Part shown: one piece after another, positions 14,474 to 26,300 of the stretch | How positions within the stretch are numbered: position 1 is the stretch's first letter | Layout of the letters: every line of letters starts with the position of its first letter | DNA from: Anseranas semipalmata | Taxonomy: Eukaryota; Chordata; Aves; Anseriformes; Anseranatidae | Length of the DNA stretch: 64,000 bases | Assembly (NCBI GenBank): GCA_013399115.1 | Contig: VXAA01003315.1 | Span: forward strand, 514,197 to 578,196 | Direction of reading: 5' to 3' | The notes under the pieces: model-generated | The model's database searches: none | Told to the model about the DNA's origin: nothing | What the model saw: the letters and a program-made list of their open reading frames with translations, nothing else | Made by a program: the position numbers and the translations under genes

Positions 14474-14683
14474 CTGATTAGATATAAGGAAACACTTTCT
14501 TACCATGAGCATGGTCAAACACTGGAACAAGTTGCCTGGAGAAGTTTTGGAGTCTCCATTCTTGGACACATTCAAAACCCAGATGGACATGGTCCTCGGC
14601 AACCTGCCGTACCTGACGCTGCCGTGAGCAGGAGGCTGGATTAGAGACCTCTGAGGTCTCTTCCAACCTTGGAATTCCATGAT
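14474..14683 (+). mobile_element. CR1 LINE fragment, 3' end
   Basis: The sequence follows the avian CR1 3' tail: GATTAGATATAAGGAAACA, then ACACTGGAACAAGTTGCCTG, a GACATGGTCCT segment, TCTCTTCCAACCTTGGAATT, and an end resembling the usual ATTCTATGAT octamer. It is strongly 5'-truncated, as most CR1 copies are. The + orientation is the same as the host gene. Bases 14543 onward belong to the 418-bp block repeated at 14962. Confidence 0.85.
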
Positions 14684-14960
14684 AACAAGTTTGTTCCAGA
14701 CGTTTCGTGAATTCATCCTCGTTTTCCACAGAAACATGCTTCTGCTCACATATGCAGAATCTGTGCAATTTGAGAATTAGGAGGCAGACCTACTGTGGAA
14801 GTCCAGTCAGGGGTCTGAAGCCAGGCTTTCTTCTGCCCTCTTCTTCTGACAGGGCTAATCTGTGCAAAACCAAGACGCACCAACATGAAGGACTTCTGAC
14901 AAAACACAAGTGTTATAAATTGTCTCTCTATAAGAATTTCAGAGAGTTCTGCATCAATTA
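14543..14960 (+). repeat. Copy 1 of exact 418-bp direct duplication
   Basis: This block starts inside the CR1 tail (agttttggagtctcc) and ends at catcaatta. It reappears with no visible difference at 14962-15379, with a single N at 14961 between the copies. Identity across 418 bp together with a lone N points to an unmerged contig overlap and not a biological duplication. Confidence 0.9.
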
Positions 14961-14961
14961 N

Positions 14962-15379
14962 AGTTTTGGAGTCTCCATTCTTGGACACATTCAAAACCCA
15001 GATGGACATGGTCCTCGGCAACCTGCCGTACCTGACGCTGCCGTGAGCAGGAGGCTGGATTAGAGACCTCTGAGGTCTCTTCCAACCTTGGAATTCCATG
15101 ATAACAAGTTTGTTCCAGACGTTTCGTGAATTCATCCTCGTTTTCCACAGAAACATGCTTCTGCTCACATATGCAGAATCTGTGCAATTTGAGAATTAGG
15201 AGGCAGACCTACTGTGGAAGTCCAGTCAGGGGTCTGAAGCCAGGCTTTCTTCTGCCCTCTTCTTCTGACAGGGCTAATCTGTGCAAAACCAAGACGCACC
15301 AACATGAAGGACTTCTGACAAAACACAAGTGTTATAAATTGTCTCTCTATAAGAATTTCAGAGAGTTCTGCATCAATTA
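14962..15379 (+). repeat. Copy 2 of exact 418-bp direct duplication
   Basis: The second copy begins immediately after the N at 14961, at an offset of 419 bases. It starts in mid-CR1 (CR1-derived part about 14962-15102), so it has no 5' CR1 part of its own. That is expected if the true locus has a single copy. Confidence 0.9.
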
Positions 15380-15835
15380 AAATAATGAATGTATTTAGTA
15401 AGCACAGCAAGCAAAACAGCGCTGGGCGGCCAGGGAGTCTCTGCTCCGCAAGCGGCGCGCGCCCACCCCTTCCCGCAGTCTCCTTTTATCGTTTCTCCCG
15501 GGTTACGTAGCTTCCTCTGGTTCTGCGACTGCGCCAATTGTTACTAGGGGGTCGTTTTTCTTCCCTCTGGTGGTCGCAGGGATGAAGGCCGCAGTCTTCC
15601 TCTGCATGTTGACTTAATTCCCTCCTTATTTGGTAGGCTGTCCAGCTGCAACTTTGTTTATACAAGTTCCCCGATCGCTTAGCCTCCAAGGACATCCTAT
15701 CTCAACGGAATGTCTCAACATTGTAACTGTTATTTTCTTAGAGCTCGGACTACTTATATTTACAGGTTACAATGGACAAAACATCCCTGATATTCACAAG
15801 TTACAATGAACAAACAACCCTCACATACCACAACA
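15369..15835 (-). mobile_element. Probable solo LTR of an endogenous retrovirus, boundaries uncertain
   Basis: Read on the minus strand, this segment has LTR-like order. A U3-like part is followed by a TATA-like ATAAAAGG at 15482-15489, a GC/CpG-rich leader at about 15420-15475 with runs such as GCGCGCGC, an ACTAAA variant poly(A) signal at 15394-15399, and a possible CA end at 15369. It is far richer in GC and CpG than the intron around it. Possible 5' TG ends on the minus strand lie at 15720, 15771, 15805, 15825 and 15835. None gave an obvious target-site duplication, so the limits are approximate. No gag, pol or env coding sequence and no clear primer binding site follows. The LTR assignment is inferred from architecture, not from matching a known family. 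Confidence 0.5.
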
Positions 15836-17406
15836 AGGATAGTGGCTTTTCTTCTATAACAGGGAAGCGTAGTCTAGAATACTCACAGTTAAGATCTGGT
15901 TTCAGTTTCTTCCTGAGCAGGAATCAGTTCAAACCTACATCTTCCCAATTCTCCAAAGAGCATTCTGAGCAGCAGGTTATAAGGCATAAAACTAGTAAGA
16001 GTGTTTGGCCCTGGGACTCTAACTAAGCTCCCTTTTACTAGGTAAGTGCCTGGATCATGAGGCTGCAACATAACTTTTCTTGCATACGAAGTCGTCTTCT
16101 AACCAGCCCTCCCCAGGCAATCTGTGAGCATTTCATCAGAAGGGAATGGCTTACAAAGAGAGGCAGAGAGCATGCCAGTTTATCTATCATCCCTAAGTCT
16201 TCTACGTCCTTTATTACAACTTCCTTCTACTACCATTATTAATTAGAATGTGAGCAGTAACATCTCCCACTTCTGCAGCTGCTTTGTCATAGAAGGAAAG
16301 AATAAGATTGCTCAGTTCTCTGGAAAAAAAAAAAAGAATGTCTGAATTTGTTCTTCAGAAGATGGTTTTAGGCTCTGAATGGGAAATGACAGAAGGACCT
16401 TTCTCCTTCCTGGGGTTGGATACAATAAACCCTATAAAGAAGAAAGATTTTAGATTTTTCTTCATACTTTGCATTTTGGTTGGCTAACTAAAGAAACCTT
16501 TTGGTTTCTTTTGGATGCAATTTTGAAGGAGCTAACTCTCCCAGATGCCTTTTATGGCAAATTTAGGCTCCTACCTAAGGTTATGGATTTCACTCCCAGG
16601 ATAAGCTGCATAAAATGTAATGAGGTAAGTTTTAAGTACCGGGTGCTGTAATAACACTGGCCCTAGGTAACCAACCTAAGATGTCACAGTGAATCAGCAG
16701 CAGAACAATTGAGAAATCCCAAATTTCCTGAACCTCCTTGTGCTTCTCACAGCAACAGTGCATGAAATTTATGAAAGAGACTCATCATTTTCTGTAGTAG
16801 TTATAACCAAATCAGCAGCCAGTGACAAAATTAAATGAAAAGATCTAGACCTTGTCAGCTCGTTGTTCTTACAAAGGAAATTCATATGGTAATATGCAGT
16901 CTAACTCCTCTGTGGATAAAAACTGCATATACAAGGATTCATGTTAACATCTAGAACAGGAGGAGGGCTTTTCAGACATTATAAATATCAGCACTCATTG
17001 CTATATGCAAGTAGATAATTAGGGTAATTATTCCCAATTAGCAGCTGCAAACCCTGCAGATGGGAATTTCAGGGACTGGTAACTATTGTAAGAAAGTATT
17101 TCTGCAATCTGTAAAGCACTTTTCATGTTTTGAAAAATATACATGTAATGACCCTCACACTTGCTGTAAAACATTTTTGTTAATATTTCAATATAAAGAA
17201 AAATCTTTCCTGCACTTCTATAATACTTCAGCTTTTCTTTAAAGCTGTGCTGGGGTCTGAAATGGCCTGGATTTTTTCCAAGTATTTAACCCATCAGTTA
17301 AAGTAAATGATGAACCGGGGCTGGCCAAACTGCAACCCAAATTTTGCTTCTGTTCTCAGACCATGAGGAAAAACAAAGTCAAAGGCCCTTTCACTGAAAG
17401 CAGAAG

Positions 17407-17490
17407 AACTCCAGTTGTTTCCATAGACTCTGTATGAAACCTGAAAACAACTCCAGTTGTTTTCATAGGCTCTGTATGAAACCTGAGAGA
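17407..17490. repeat. Imperfect 42-bp tandem duplication (two copies)
   Basis: AACTCCAGTTGTTTCCATAG at 17407 recurs at 17449 with a few substitutions. Both copies continue through CTCTGTATGAAACCTGA. The period is 42 bp, so the frame is preserved in the overlapping short reading frame on the minus strand. I see no sign that this frame is a gene. Confidence 0.85.
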
Positions 17491-20173
17491 ACATGTCCTG
17501 AGAGAAACTTCCTTGCCAGAACCATTTCCCCTGTGTTCGTTGGGTTCTGTTCCTTTGAATGGCTCAAGGGTAAAGAAGTATACATATTTTAATTGTAAAT
17601 ATTTTTTCTTTTTCAATCATAAAGGCTTCTACGATAGTCAACCAGTTGCTCTGGTTAGGATTCTTGGTTCATTTGTGTGTACATTGAGTACATCACAAGC
17701 ACAAATGGAGCAGGGATTCTTCAGTTCTTAGGTTTCTTTGGAATTCATTTAAGTTATGAATTCAGAAAGTAAGAGAAGTGTAATCAACAAGAACGGCACA
17801 TAATTGTAAGATTTGTTCTCATAAAGCTCTATCACAGTAAGGAACTGAAATTTTTAAGTACTTTAATGTGAAAAATCAGTCATTCATATCTTTTAAAATA
17901 AGATCTCAATGTCAAGCAACAAATAAGTCTGTGTTTATTCATTTAAATCCAATCCTTATCTGATTATCTGCACATGGGATTTCGGACAAAAAAGTTGAGA
18001 AACTAATCATTTTTTTGCATGAGTAACTAAAAAGTTGCTGATCAATGTCTTTTTAAACTTTCTATTTAATTATCTTTCAGCTAAAATGAAGGAGAAAAAT
18101 TTCAAACCAAAATAATTATTCTATGAAAAAATTATGTTTTCGAGAGTATTAAGACTGAACATGATAATTCAGCTTTAATACAGAAAATTGTACAGTATAA
18201 CCTGCCCATCTAGATGCCCATAAAAGCTTTTTCAGCATTTGGATCTTGTTTTTAGCTATGCTGATACTGAAGTAGTAAAGAAGAATTAAAAGTGAGAGCA
18301 TGTTTGTATGATAGCAATTAATTTTTCTTAATAGAGTATTCTAATTCAGATTTTTACATTTAACAGTATTGTCAGCTGTGGACAACAAAGCTTAATAAAA
18401 TATATTTATTTTGTATATTTTAGGAGTCTAGCTACTACAACTGTTACTACATGTAAATATCTCTTCAGTATCCCAGAAATCCTTCCTCTAACATAAATTT
18501 AATATATATTAGGTTTTAGAAAAGAAATGAGGATGATGTATCACATTTACAGGCTTTCAACTTGGGAAAATTTTTCATGTTTACCTTCCAATCACCATCC
18601 AAAGCTGAATAATATTTAAGGTTTGTTTCTTTGCATGATCTAAATCACATTTCATTTAGATTCATACTCCATCTTGTTACTTCAAGAATATACAAGAATA
18701 TATCTCATAATATTTTTCTCTGATATTTCTCTCTGACAGTTTTCTGATCTTTGTGATCTGTTTCATCACATCTAATCTGACTGTATCTTCAGTCTCTCTT
18801 CTCTCCTGAGCTTGTTTCTTTAACATCTCTATCTTTATTTGTTCACCCTCTTTAAAAATTTCATTTTCCCCTTAATCCCTTTTTGGGACTCAAAACACCA
18901 GTTCTGTTCACCTGGTGTATGGCTAATTCATGTATCTTGAAAGGGCAGTAAAGATGACAGGGAGATCGAGTTAGTTCTTTGAATCTGATCTCCAGTCCTG
19001 CTGAAATCAATGGAAACATTTACTTCAGCTCCACAGTGAACTGTATCTGTAGGTCTCAAACTTGTTTGACTTGAAAGTCTTTATTTGGCATCGTGCTCTG
19101 CAGAAACTCCTTAATATATGTTTAACTTGACGTTCTGACTTATGGTATTGGTAAATAATACCATTGTACTGTTTAATATATATGAAGTCATTATGCTGAT
19201 AAAGGATTTGATGCTGCCAAGTGCATCAACCCTGGTCTACCAAAGTGTTTGGTTGCATCCTTTTTAACCATAAGTCATTATAATGGATTTGAGCGAGTTG
19301 CTTGCATCGTTTAAGTTACATAAATGCTTAAATTACTGGATTAGTACCAGAGGACTCAGCACTTTGAAAGATTAAACAAAAGCAAAGAATATGCAATATT
19401 GACAGAGACAGGCTTGCTGAGTTTATCTGTAAGTCTTTAAACAAGGATGATTCCACCTGGGATTGAAAATTCTACTCAGACAGATATCCATCCACCAGAT
19501 ATAGATTATCTGACCACCAGGTTTACTATTTGAAAAACTACCTCAACTGTATGAAAGCAGCCACAGCTTTGATGTATTAATAATTAACTGATATGTCACA
19601 GTCTCTATGAAGTATTTTGCAGTTGCTAAATAAGAAAAAAGACAGATTGTCACTTTTTTTTTTTTCCCAGAAGTTTGCCCTAAATCAGATTCCTGTCCAT
19701 TTATGCAAAAAATCATGGCTTAGCTTAATTTAAATACTTCATCCTGAAAAACTGCCAAAGCCCCATATTAGGTGAGTGGGCAAAATACTCTGAAGTGCGC
19801 AGCTTTCAATGAGTTTCATGTCTAAGACACATGATCAACCTACTGTTTATCAGATGAAAATCTGCATGCAAACTTTTAAGAGGTTAAGATTTCCTGCAAT
19901 TTAGAGCATGTGTTCAAATATATACTGCAGTTGAGCTCACAGACAATGACCTGATTGTCTCTTAGGTTCTAACATTTGTAAATTGAACATTTCCCGTCCT
20001 GAAATTGGAATTAAGTTCCTTAATCATTTATGGACCTTAGAAATTTCTTTCTGATTTATTTCTGAAGAATAAAAGATCCACAACTTGTCTGGGTAAAATG
20101 AAAAATTGAAAGAAGTATTTAAATATATGAAAAAAATGCACATTTTGTATGTGTGTTTGATGATCTCCATTAG

Positions 20174-20385
20174 GTACCTCAGGATGAATGGGGAGGATAC
20201 CCTGCCGGTGGGAAAGATGAAGAGATACCCTGCAGAAGAATGAGAAGTGGGAGCTATATTAAGGCCATGGGAGATGAAGAAAGTGGTGACTCTGATACTA
20301 GCCCCAAGACATCACCAAAATTAGCAGTTCGACCCGAGTCATTATTAAAATCCATTGGACAAAGGCCACTGGGAGATCATCAAAA
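20174..20385 (+). CDS. DLGAP2: DLGAP2 coding exon: first guanylate-kinase-binding repeats
   Basis: The exon is 212 nt: 70 codons plus two bases of a split codon. It begins VPQDEWGGYPAGGKDEEIPC directly after the HYLQ end of the previous exon, as in the DLGAP family. Counting from the Met at 2641, RMRSGSYIKAMGDE at 356-369 is a canonical 14-residue repeat. In this family, phosphorylation of the serine before the tyrosine allows binding to the PSD-95 guanylate-kinase domain. An acidic ESGDSD and SPKTSPK stretch follows. RPESLLKSIGQ at 387-397 sits where DLGAP1 has a second repeat (RRESYLKA), but leucine replaces the key tyrosine, so this repeat is probably degenerate. The acceptor is ccattag and the donor is AA|GTGAGT. 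No ATG-started frame reports this exon well; it was found from splice sites and family similarity. Confidence 0.95.
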
Positions 20386-23300
20386 GTGAGTTTTATTATA
20401 CAATGTTATAAGCCTTTCTGAAAATTGCCATGACTTAGGTCAGTTTTCTTTGTGTCTTATTGGCAGTGATCAGTATCCATAAGAAAAGATGATATTGTAG
20501 GTAAAAAGCTAACTTTGTCTTACATCATTTTAAATTAGCTTGATTGATGGATTAATTCTCTTGATTAGTGGATGAAAAGCTGTCTTCCTCCATTCATGTA
20601 ACAAACATGCTACTTAAGAAAGAATTTATTATGTTTACTAAAGGAAATATATCCATCTGTATGTCAAATCTTTAGAATTCTGAATATTTCTCTCTAGAAG
20701 GATCATTTTATGTTTTAATTCTTTGATATTTTATGGCTTTCTCTGAAATAGAAAATACACTATTCTATAATAGCTTTAATAAGAAATGGATAATTGTACA
20801 TATACTTGGCAACTTATTCAATAACTAATGCAAATTCTAAAATGATAGGAAAATATATAGTTTTTGTGTTTTCCAATAGATCTTTGTTTTTCTCTTCTTT
20901 TTAAACTTTCAATATATCATTTTATAAGTAAGCTGAAAGTGTACTTCAGAAGACAATTTCAAAGTGGTAGCCACATTCCAAATCTGCTTCTATTAATGTG
21001 ACTGGGTGTTTCTCACAGCTTAGAAAATTGATCTTTTTGCCTGGAAGAAACACATAAAATGAAGAAATTAAGAGTGAAACCTTTGATTGTTGTTTATTGT
21101 TCTGTTGATAATACCATGCATAGTATACCATAGTGACTCATCCTTTCATAAAATAAAATGAAATGAAACAGAAACCTTAGGCAAAAATCCCCTTGGCTTA
21201 ATTAAATTGAATTATTTAGCTTAAAATCTAGAAGAAAAACACCAACTTTCACTACTGAAGAGAACAGTTAGCAACTATATTGTTTGGTATAGCTTGCTTA
21301 TGCAACTCTGTAGGCTCCATTCAGATGCATACAGAAAGACATCTGTACTGTGAGATGCTGTAAGATTTCTGAGATATCATGAAACAAGACTGCTCTTGAT
21401 AAAATCCAGTCAGAATACCTTATGGCATCTCAAAGGGTGCCAGAGGCCTGTGTTTAGGCAACTGAGCCAAATTCTGAATCTGAATCTGAAGGATTTGCTA
21501 AAATATTAGTTCCAATGATGAAACCGTGGCCTATAACATAAGTACTGCTGTCAGACCTGTACCTCGCTGATTTCCAAAGATCAGAAGACAAGCTTTTAAA
21601 GGCAGTGGTTGGAATCAACATTCAAATCTGTGATACCCTCAGTCATCGTATCTGGCTTAATTTTGTGTTTGAGGCACACTGGCTATATTGACTGGTTCAG
21701 TCAGGGTTTTTGAAAGTCTCTGGGAAACAAAAAGAGTGGTTAATTTTCAGTTTGTGAGTACATGTCAGTGGGACTGTAGAGGTCTTTCAGGATGAGGAGC
21801 CCATAATTTCTCAGCAATGGCAGAGGCATATTTTGTGGATTTTCTTTTAAGTGGCTGTGAAAGCTGCAGGTCCTGCAAAAGGGCAGATATCCCTGTGGGA
21901 TAAAAGGTACTAAGGGAGAGTGACCTAATGTCCGTGGCTTGCTAAGAGTGACTCTTCTGAAGGCAATGGGGAAAGAGGAGGTAGTCAACTTTCTCAGACT
22001 TTCACATATCGACCAGCTGTGTTTCTGCTAGTAAATTAAACAGTGCCAGAGCAGAGGCCCGAGCAGAGAAACGTGACCATGTAGGCTGACCAGGTTTTGG
22101 AGTGGTCCCCGGCAGACTTGTCATCTGGGCCTATGTGCACTGTCCCAGCCACTGCCTGGGCATGGTCTGGGCAGTGGTGTGGGCCAGGGGTCATTCCCAG
22201 AAGGCAGCTTGGATACAGCCATCCTGTTTTGGAGGGTAAAAGATTATAACAGTATGGCCATGGATGGACAATGCCAGCTGGCTTCAAGGCCAGAGAACAG
22301 GCGCTGGCACTGCTTAATGTATTTATACAGACGTGGCCACTGAGTCTGAGGAGAGTAGCAAGTACCCCACCACTTAGATCCCAAAGTGTCAGGGAACACC
22401 AGTGTTATCTAGAGACTAAAAGGGAAAGCCAAGCATCTATGTGAGCTTAGCTCTGCGTTCTTGAATCTGCCTTCTTGTGTGCTCTTCAACTATCGATGAA
22501 ATAATCCCTACGTTGCTTTAAAGTTGGCATTCCCGTGTCAGTGACACTGCATGGTGATATTGGTTCTCATGTCAACAGATTTAACTTTTAGTGCTGACAA
22601 GGCAACGGGATCTGCTAGATCGGTGGGTGGGCAGATGGTTTGTCAGCCAGCAGGTGGATTATGGAATCCAGCTCCAGATGAACTAGAGACACAGGCATGT
22701 TGTCAGGGATGGAGGTACTTGGGAGATTGTGTACAATCTCAGAGGATGGTTCATTCAGAAACCTTGCTCTCTAGCACAACATCCATGAGCTTCTTCACTA
22801 GTAACACAGGCTAAAAGCTTTGCTCAGAGACAGTTCGAACTTTCCAAGTATTCAGACCAAATAAAATATTTCCTGTTCTGTTCCTTGTTTTGGGCTATGG
22901 TAGGGCCCTCCCCAGGCTAAGGTAGGTAACAGCACAAATTTCCCAGTGAGCAGAAGGTCTCAGCGCCTACACTAGACCCCCACAGCCCAAGAACCAATCC
23001 AGGCTGGGTCTCGAGACATACATATTTAAAAAAACAATATGTTTGAAAAGGAAAGTATTTTTTTTTTTCTGATCCATTAAATCCTGAAGGCAGAGGCTGA
23101 TATCAAATGGTGTGTCTTCTGTCAGTTTTCCATGTGTTACAAATATACCGCTCAAAATATAGTTGATTAAAACCCCAGTGCAATGCTGATGCAGTGTAGC
23201 GGGGTTGACAGCCATGGCTGTTTCTGGTCCCAAAGTATTTAATGGCATAGTTACCACTAACTGCAGTAGGATATGTGATACTGTGAAATACTACTAGGGG

Positions 23301-26300
23301 ATCTGTTAAGAATTTGTCGTAAACACTACACTAGAAATAACTGAGCATCCCGCCTGTTGCTGACATATCTTTAAATCCTTAAACTGAGGGGCAGTACCTT
23401 GAATCTGCCAGCCTGCCATACACATTTTTTTTGAGTGAACTTCGGACAGAAATGTGACAACTATTCTGGTTCTTGTACGTCTGTCTTGCAAAAATATGCA
23501 AGTTCCAGAAGCTCTTGTCATTATGCAGCACGTCGGGCAAGCACACAGACAGAAATTTTCTTGTCTTACAGAAATACAAAGTGCTGATCCTAAACCTGGG
23601 TTTTCACCCCAAGCCATCTCCTCCCAGTGCTTCTCTGTCTCGCTGTGGTTGCCTGTTAAGTCTGGCAGATTGCTATGAAGGGTAAAGCAAAGGATGGTGG
23701 TTATGGAGCCTTCCTTCCGCATGTCTCAGTAATCCCCCTTGCATGCTGAGTGCCCTTTGTACTGCTGATCACGCTGCTGAGCCAGAAGCCAAGGTTTTGA
23801 ACAGCATTCCTGCATGTATAGCAGGACTGAATAGCATTTCTGGCATGTATTATGAGAAATTACATAATTCGAGATGTCAGCTGCATTAGCTGGCTTTTTA
23901 GCTTGTTTACTAGGGTGGAGGGAGCTAATGCACGGAAATAAAATGGGGCTTTTAGTCTCTTAGTCCTTTGCTTGGGTAGACAGGATAGCTCAGAACCGGG
24001 GTCTGACAGAGCACCAGTAAACCTGTTATATGAAAACTGATAAGTTTCAGTGGTATAAAAAGATGCATTTGCTGCAATAGGTGGGTTTCATAAGAATGCA
24101 CCTACTTTTCTATCCCTGTCCTGAATAGAATAAAATGGAAGCTAGACAAGTTTTTACTTAACCTTCAACAGAGCATACATGCATGTTTCTTCTCTGAATT
24201 TTATCAGGTATCTTTGCAAAGATTTTTTTTCCAATTTAAGTTCTGTTTTGGTTTTGACAAAAGTAAGCCCCTATTTTGTTGGTTCATGTTGCTCAAAGAT
24301 TTAGCAAATTGAACATTAAAAATTCATAAACAATAAAAATGCATATTTGTATCTGAGTAAATAATTTTGTTTAACAACATACAAATAGGTAAATGTAACT
24401 GATTTAACAGAAACATTACAATTCTCAGATCTTTTCTTTTAAGTAACTGTTGGAAAAGAGCGTATTTTACTCCAAGTGGGAATTCAAGAGACATTCAGGG
24501 CCTGCCCACTGCTGTTTTACGCAGATGGCAGTTGCAGGGCATGTACCCAAACACTGCCATCTGATCACCACCTCTGTCAAACCGTTAGCACAGCCAGCGT
24601 GATCCCCAGCCCGCTTTCAGCCTGGGCCACCTGCCTCTCTTCTAGGTAGTGCCCAGGCGTGTTTCAGGGACTAACCTTGTTGGATGCAGTCACCCTTTCT
24701 TACAGGACAAGAAAGTTTAACCATACAGATCAGTTGGCCAATGGCTCAGAGAATGGACCTAGCTTATTTCTGAGTATAAATATAGTCTAAGTGACTCAAA
24801 TTTTCCTGGATTTTTTAAAAATTAAATGCATCTAGATATCTATAGACTACTCACAGGAGATAAATGCATTTCAACTCTTTCTTTGTGAATATTGTTTCAA
24901 AAGAATAAGTAGTATGTCACACTATTTGCTACTATAACATCAAGTCAAAGGCTAGCATAATTTATTATTATTATGAAATTGCATTTGAGTGAAATATAAT
25001 ACAATAAAGCTTGCTGTGCTGGAGACAGGACACATATTTGACTCTGCTTCCTTTCCAACTTTTCTCTTTCTTGGAATAGTGCCAGCAGTCCCATTTATTG
25101 TGGAAATTATCTAGACTCCTAGTTAGTCACAGGCGAAAAAAATATTAAAGAAATTTTCTTTTTTTATTTTGTTTTATGATTAGGCATACAAAATCTTTTG
25201 GATGTCAGGTTTGGTATCCCGTGAACAAATATAGGTGTTTCGGAGGTGAAATGCATGCCTTTTCGATTCAGTCCATTGTTTTCTGCCGTGCTGTGATGCT
25301 ACTGGGGATGGAGTTAAACTGTGATGGTAGGTAGTTTGCAGAAGGTAGCTTGTAGAAGGTAGGTACTGTGCTGCTAGGTATTTTCATTTATACTAAAGGT
25401 CGAAACAGCTGAACAGTTAATGGAACTGGTATTTGAAACAAAGGGAATGTCCTAAACAAGTTTTGTGGAACCTTAGAAGAGAGACTGGCTCACGTGATTT
25501 GTAACGTAGTAAATGTCATTTTTATGTATTTGTGACAGAAACAAGCAAAGCTGAGAGATGGAAGCATCAGACACACTGGGATCTGGAAAGGAAAGCTGAA
25601 AAGAAAACAAGAATTCAGGGCTATGTGATGAAAACAAATTTCTATGACTGAAGAAAATGTTCTGGTTATTTGATGCTTCTCATATTCAGGAAAAGAGGAC
25701 TTAATATACTGATTATGTAAATGAACAGGATAACACTGTAGAAATTGCAAGTTCCGTTTTCAGTATCTCCTTTTTGAAGTGTTGTGAAAGACTCTGAAAA
25801 CTGTCTAACCATTTAGTCAAAAGGGATAACAATAGAATTTAGCCCAAAGTTAACATGCTCCATTTGAAGATCATACTGGTATCACTCACACAAATGAATA
25901 ATCGTGCTGTGCCAAAGTTTTCCATTATGCTCTGAAGTGACTCATGGGAAACTAGATGCTGCATACATGAAGATGAAATAGATTAAACTACAGTAAAATA
26001 AAAACAGTGACAGCAACATGCACTTTTGTTTCCTGATCCTCTCATGGCAGACATTACTGTGGCAGCTGGTAGTCCAGATACCTTAAGATGATGGGTGAGC
26101 AGATAGAAAGGCATGTAAACAGATAGGTACTATAAAAATTTAGTGTTTCAGTGAGGAAGGAAATCTGCCATGGCACAAATTATTTGGTGGACTACCATAG
26201 TACTATTATCAATGGTGCTTTGTTTTCTCTTGGCTATATTCTCCATCTATTCTCCTCTTCAATCTTTTGGCCATTTATGGAAGTGAGTGTCTCATGAATC

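Larger units (their letters stand above)
3643..20173 (+). other. DLGAP2: DLGAP2 intron, 16.5 kb
   Basis: The intron has donor GTAAGA at 3643 and acceptor ccattag ending at 20173, joining phase 0 to phase 0. It contains a CR1 LINE tail, a probable LTR, a 418-bp duplication split by one N, a 25-base N gap, a 42-bp tandem duplication, and homopolymer runs (for example A13 near 16325). Slightly GC-richer stretches at about 7080-7280 and 12380-12560 hold no exon that I can support. No RNA gene was recognised. Confidence 0.9.

Noticed and set aside
14468..15410. Paired, near-identical open frames on both strands as a gene duplication
   Set aside because: They result from the 418-bp duplicated block around the single N and from CR1 and unique intron sequence.
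15486..15695. 69-residue minus-strand frame inside the LTR-like segment
   Set aside because: Lies in the U3-like part upstream of and across the TATA-like box; no viral domain is recognisable.
23306..23722. 138-residue minus-strand open frame
   Set aside because: No domain or family pattern; chance-length frame in a slightly GC-richer intron segment.
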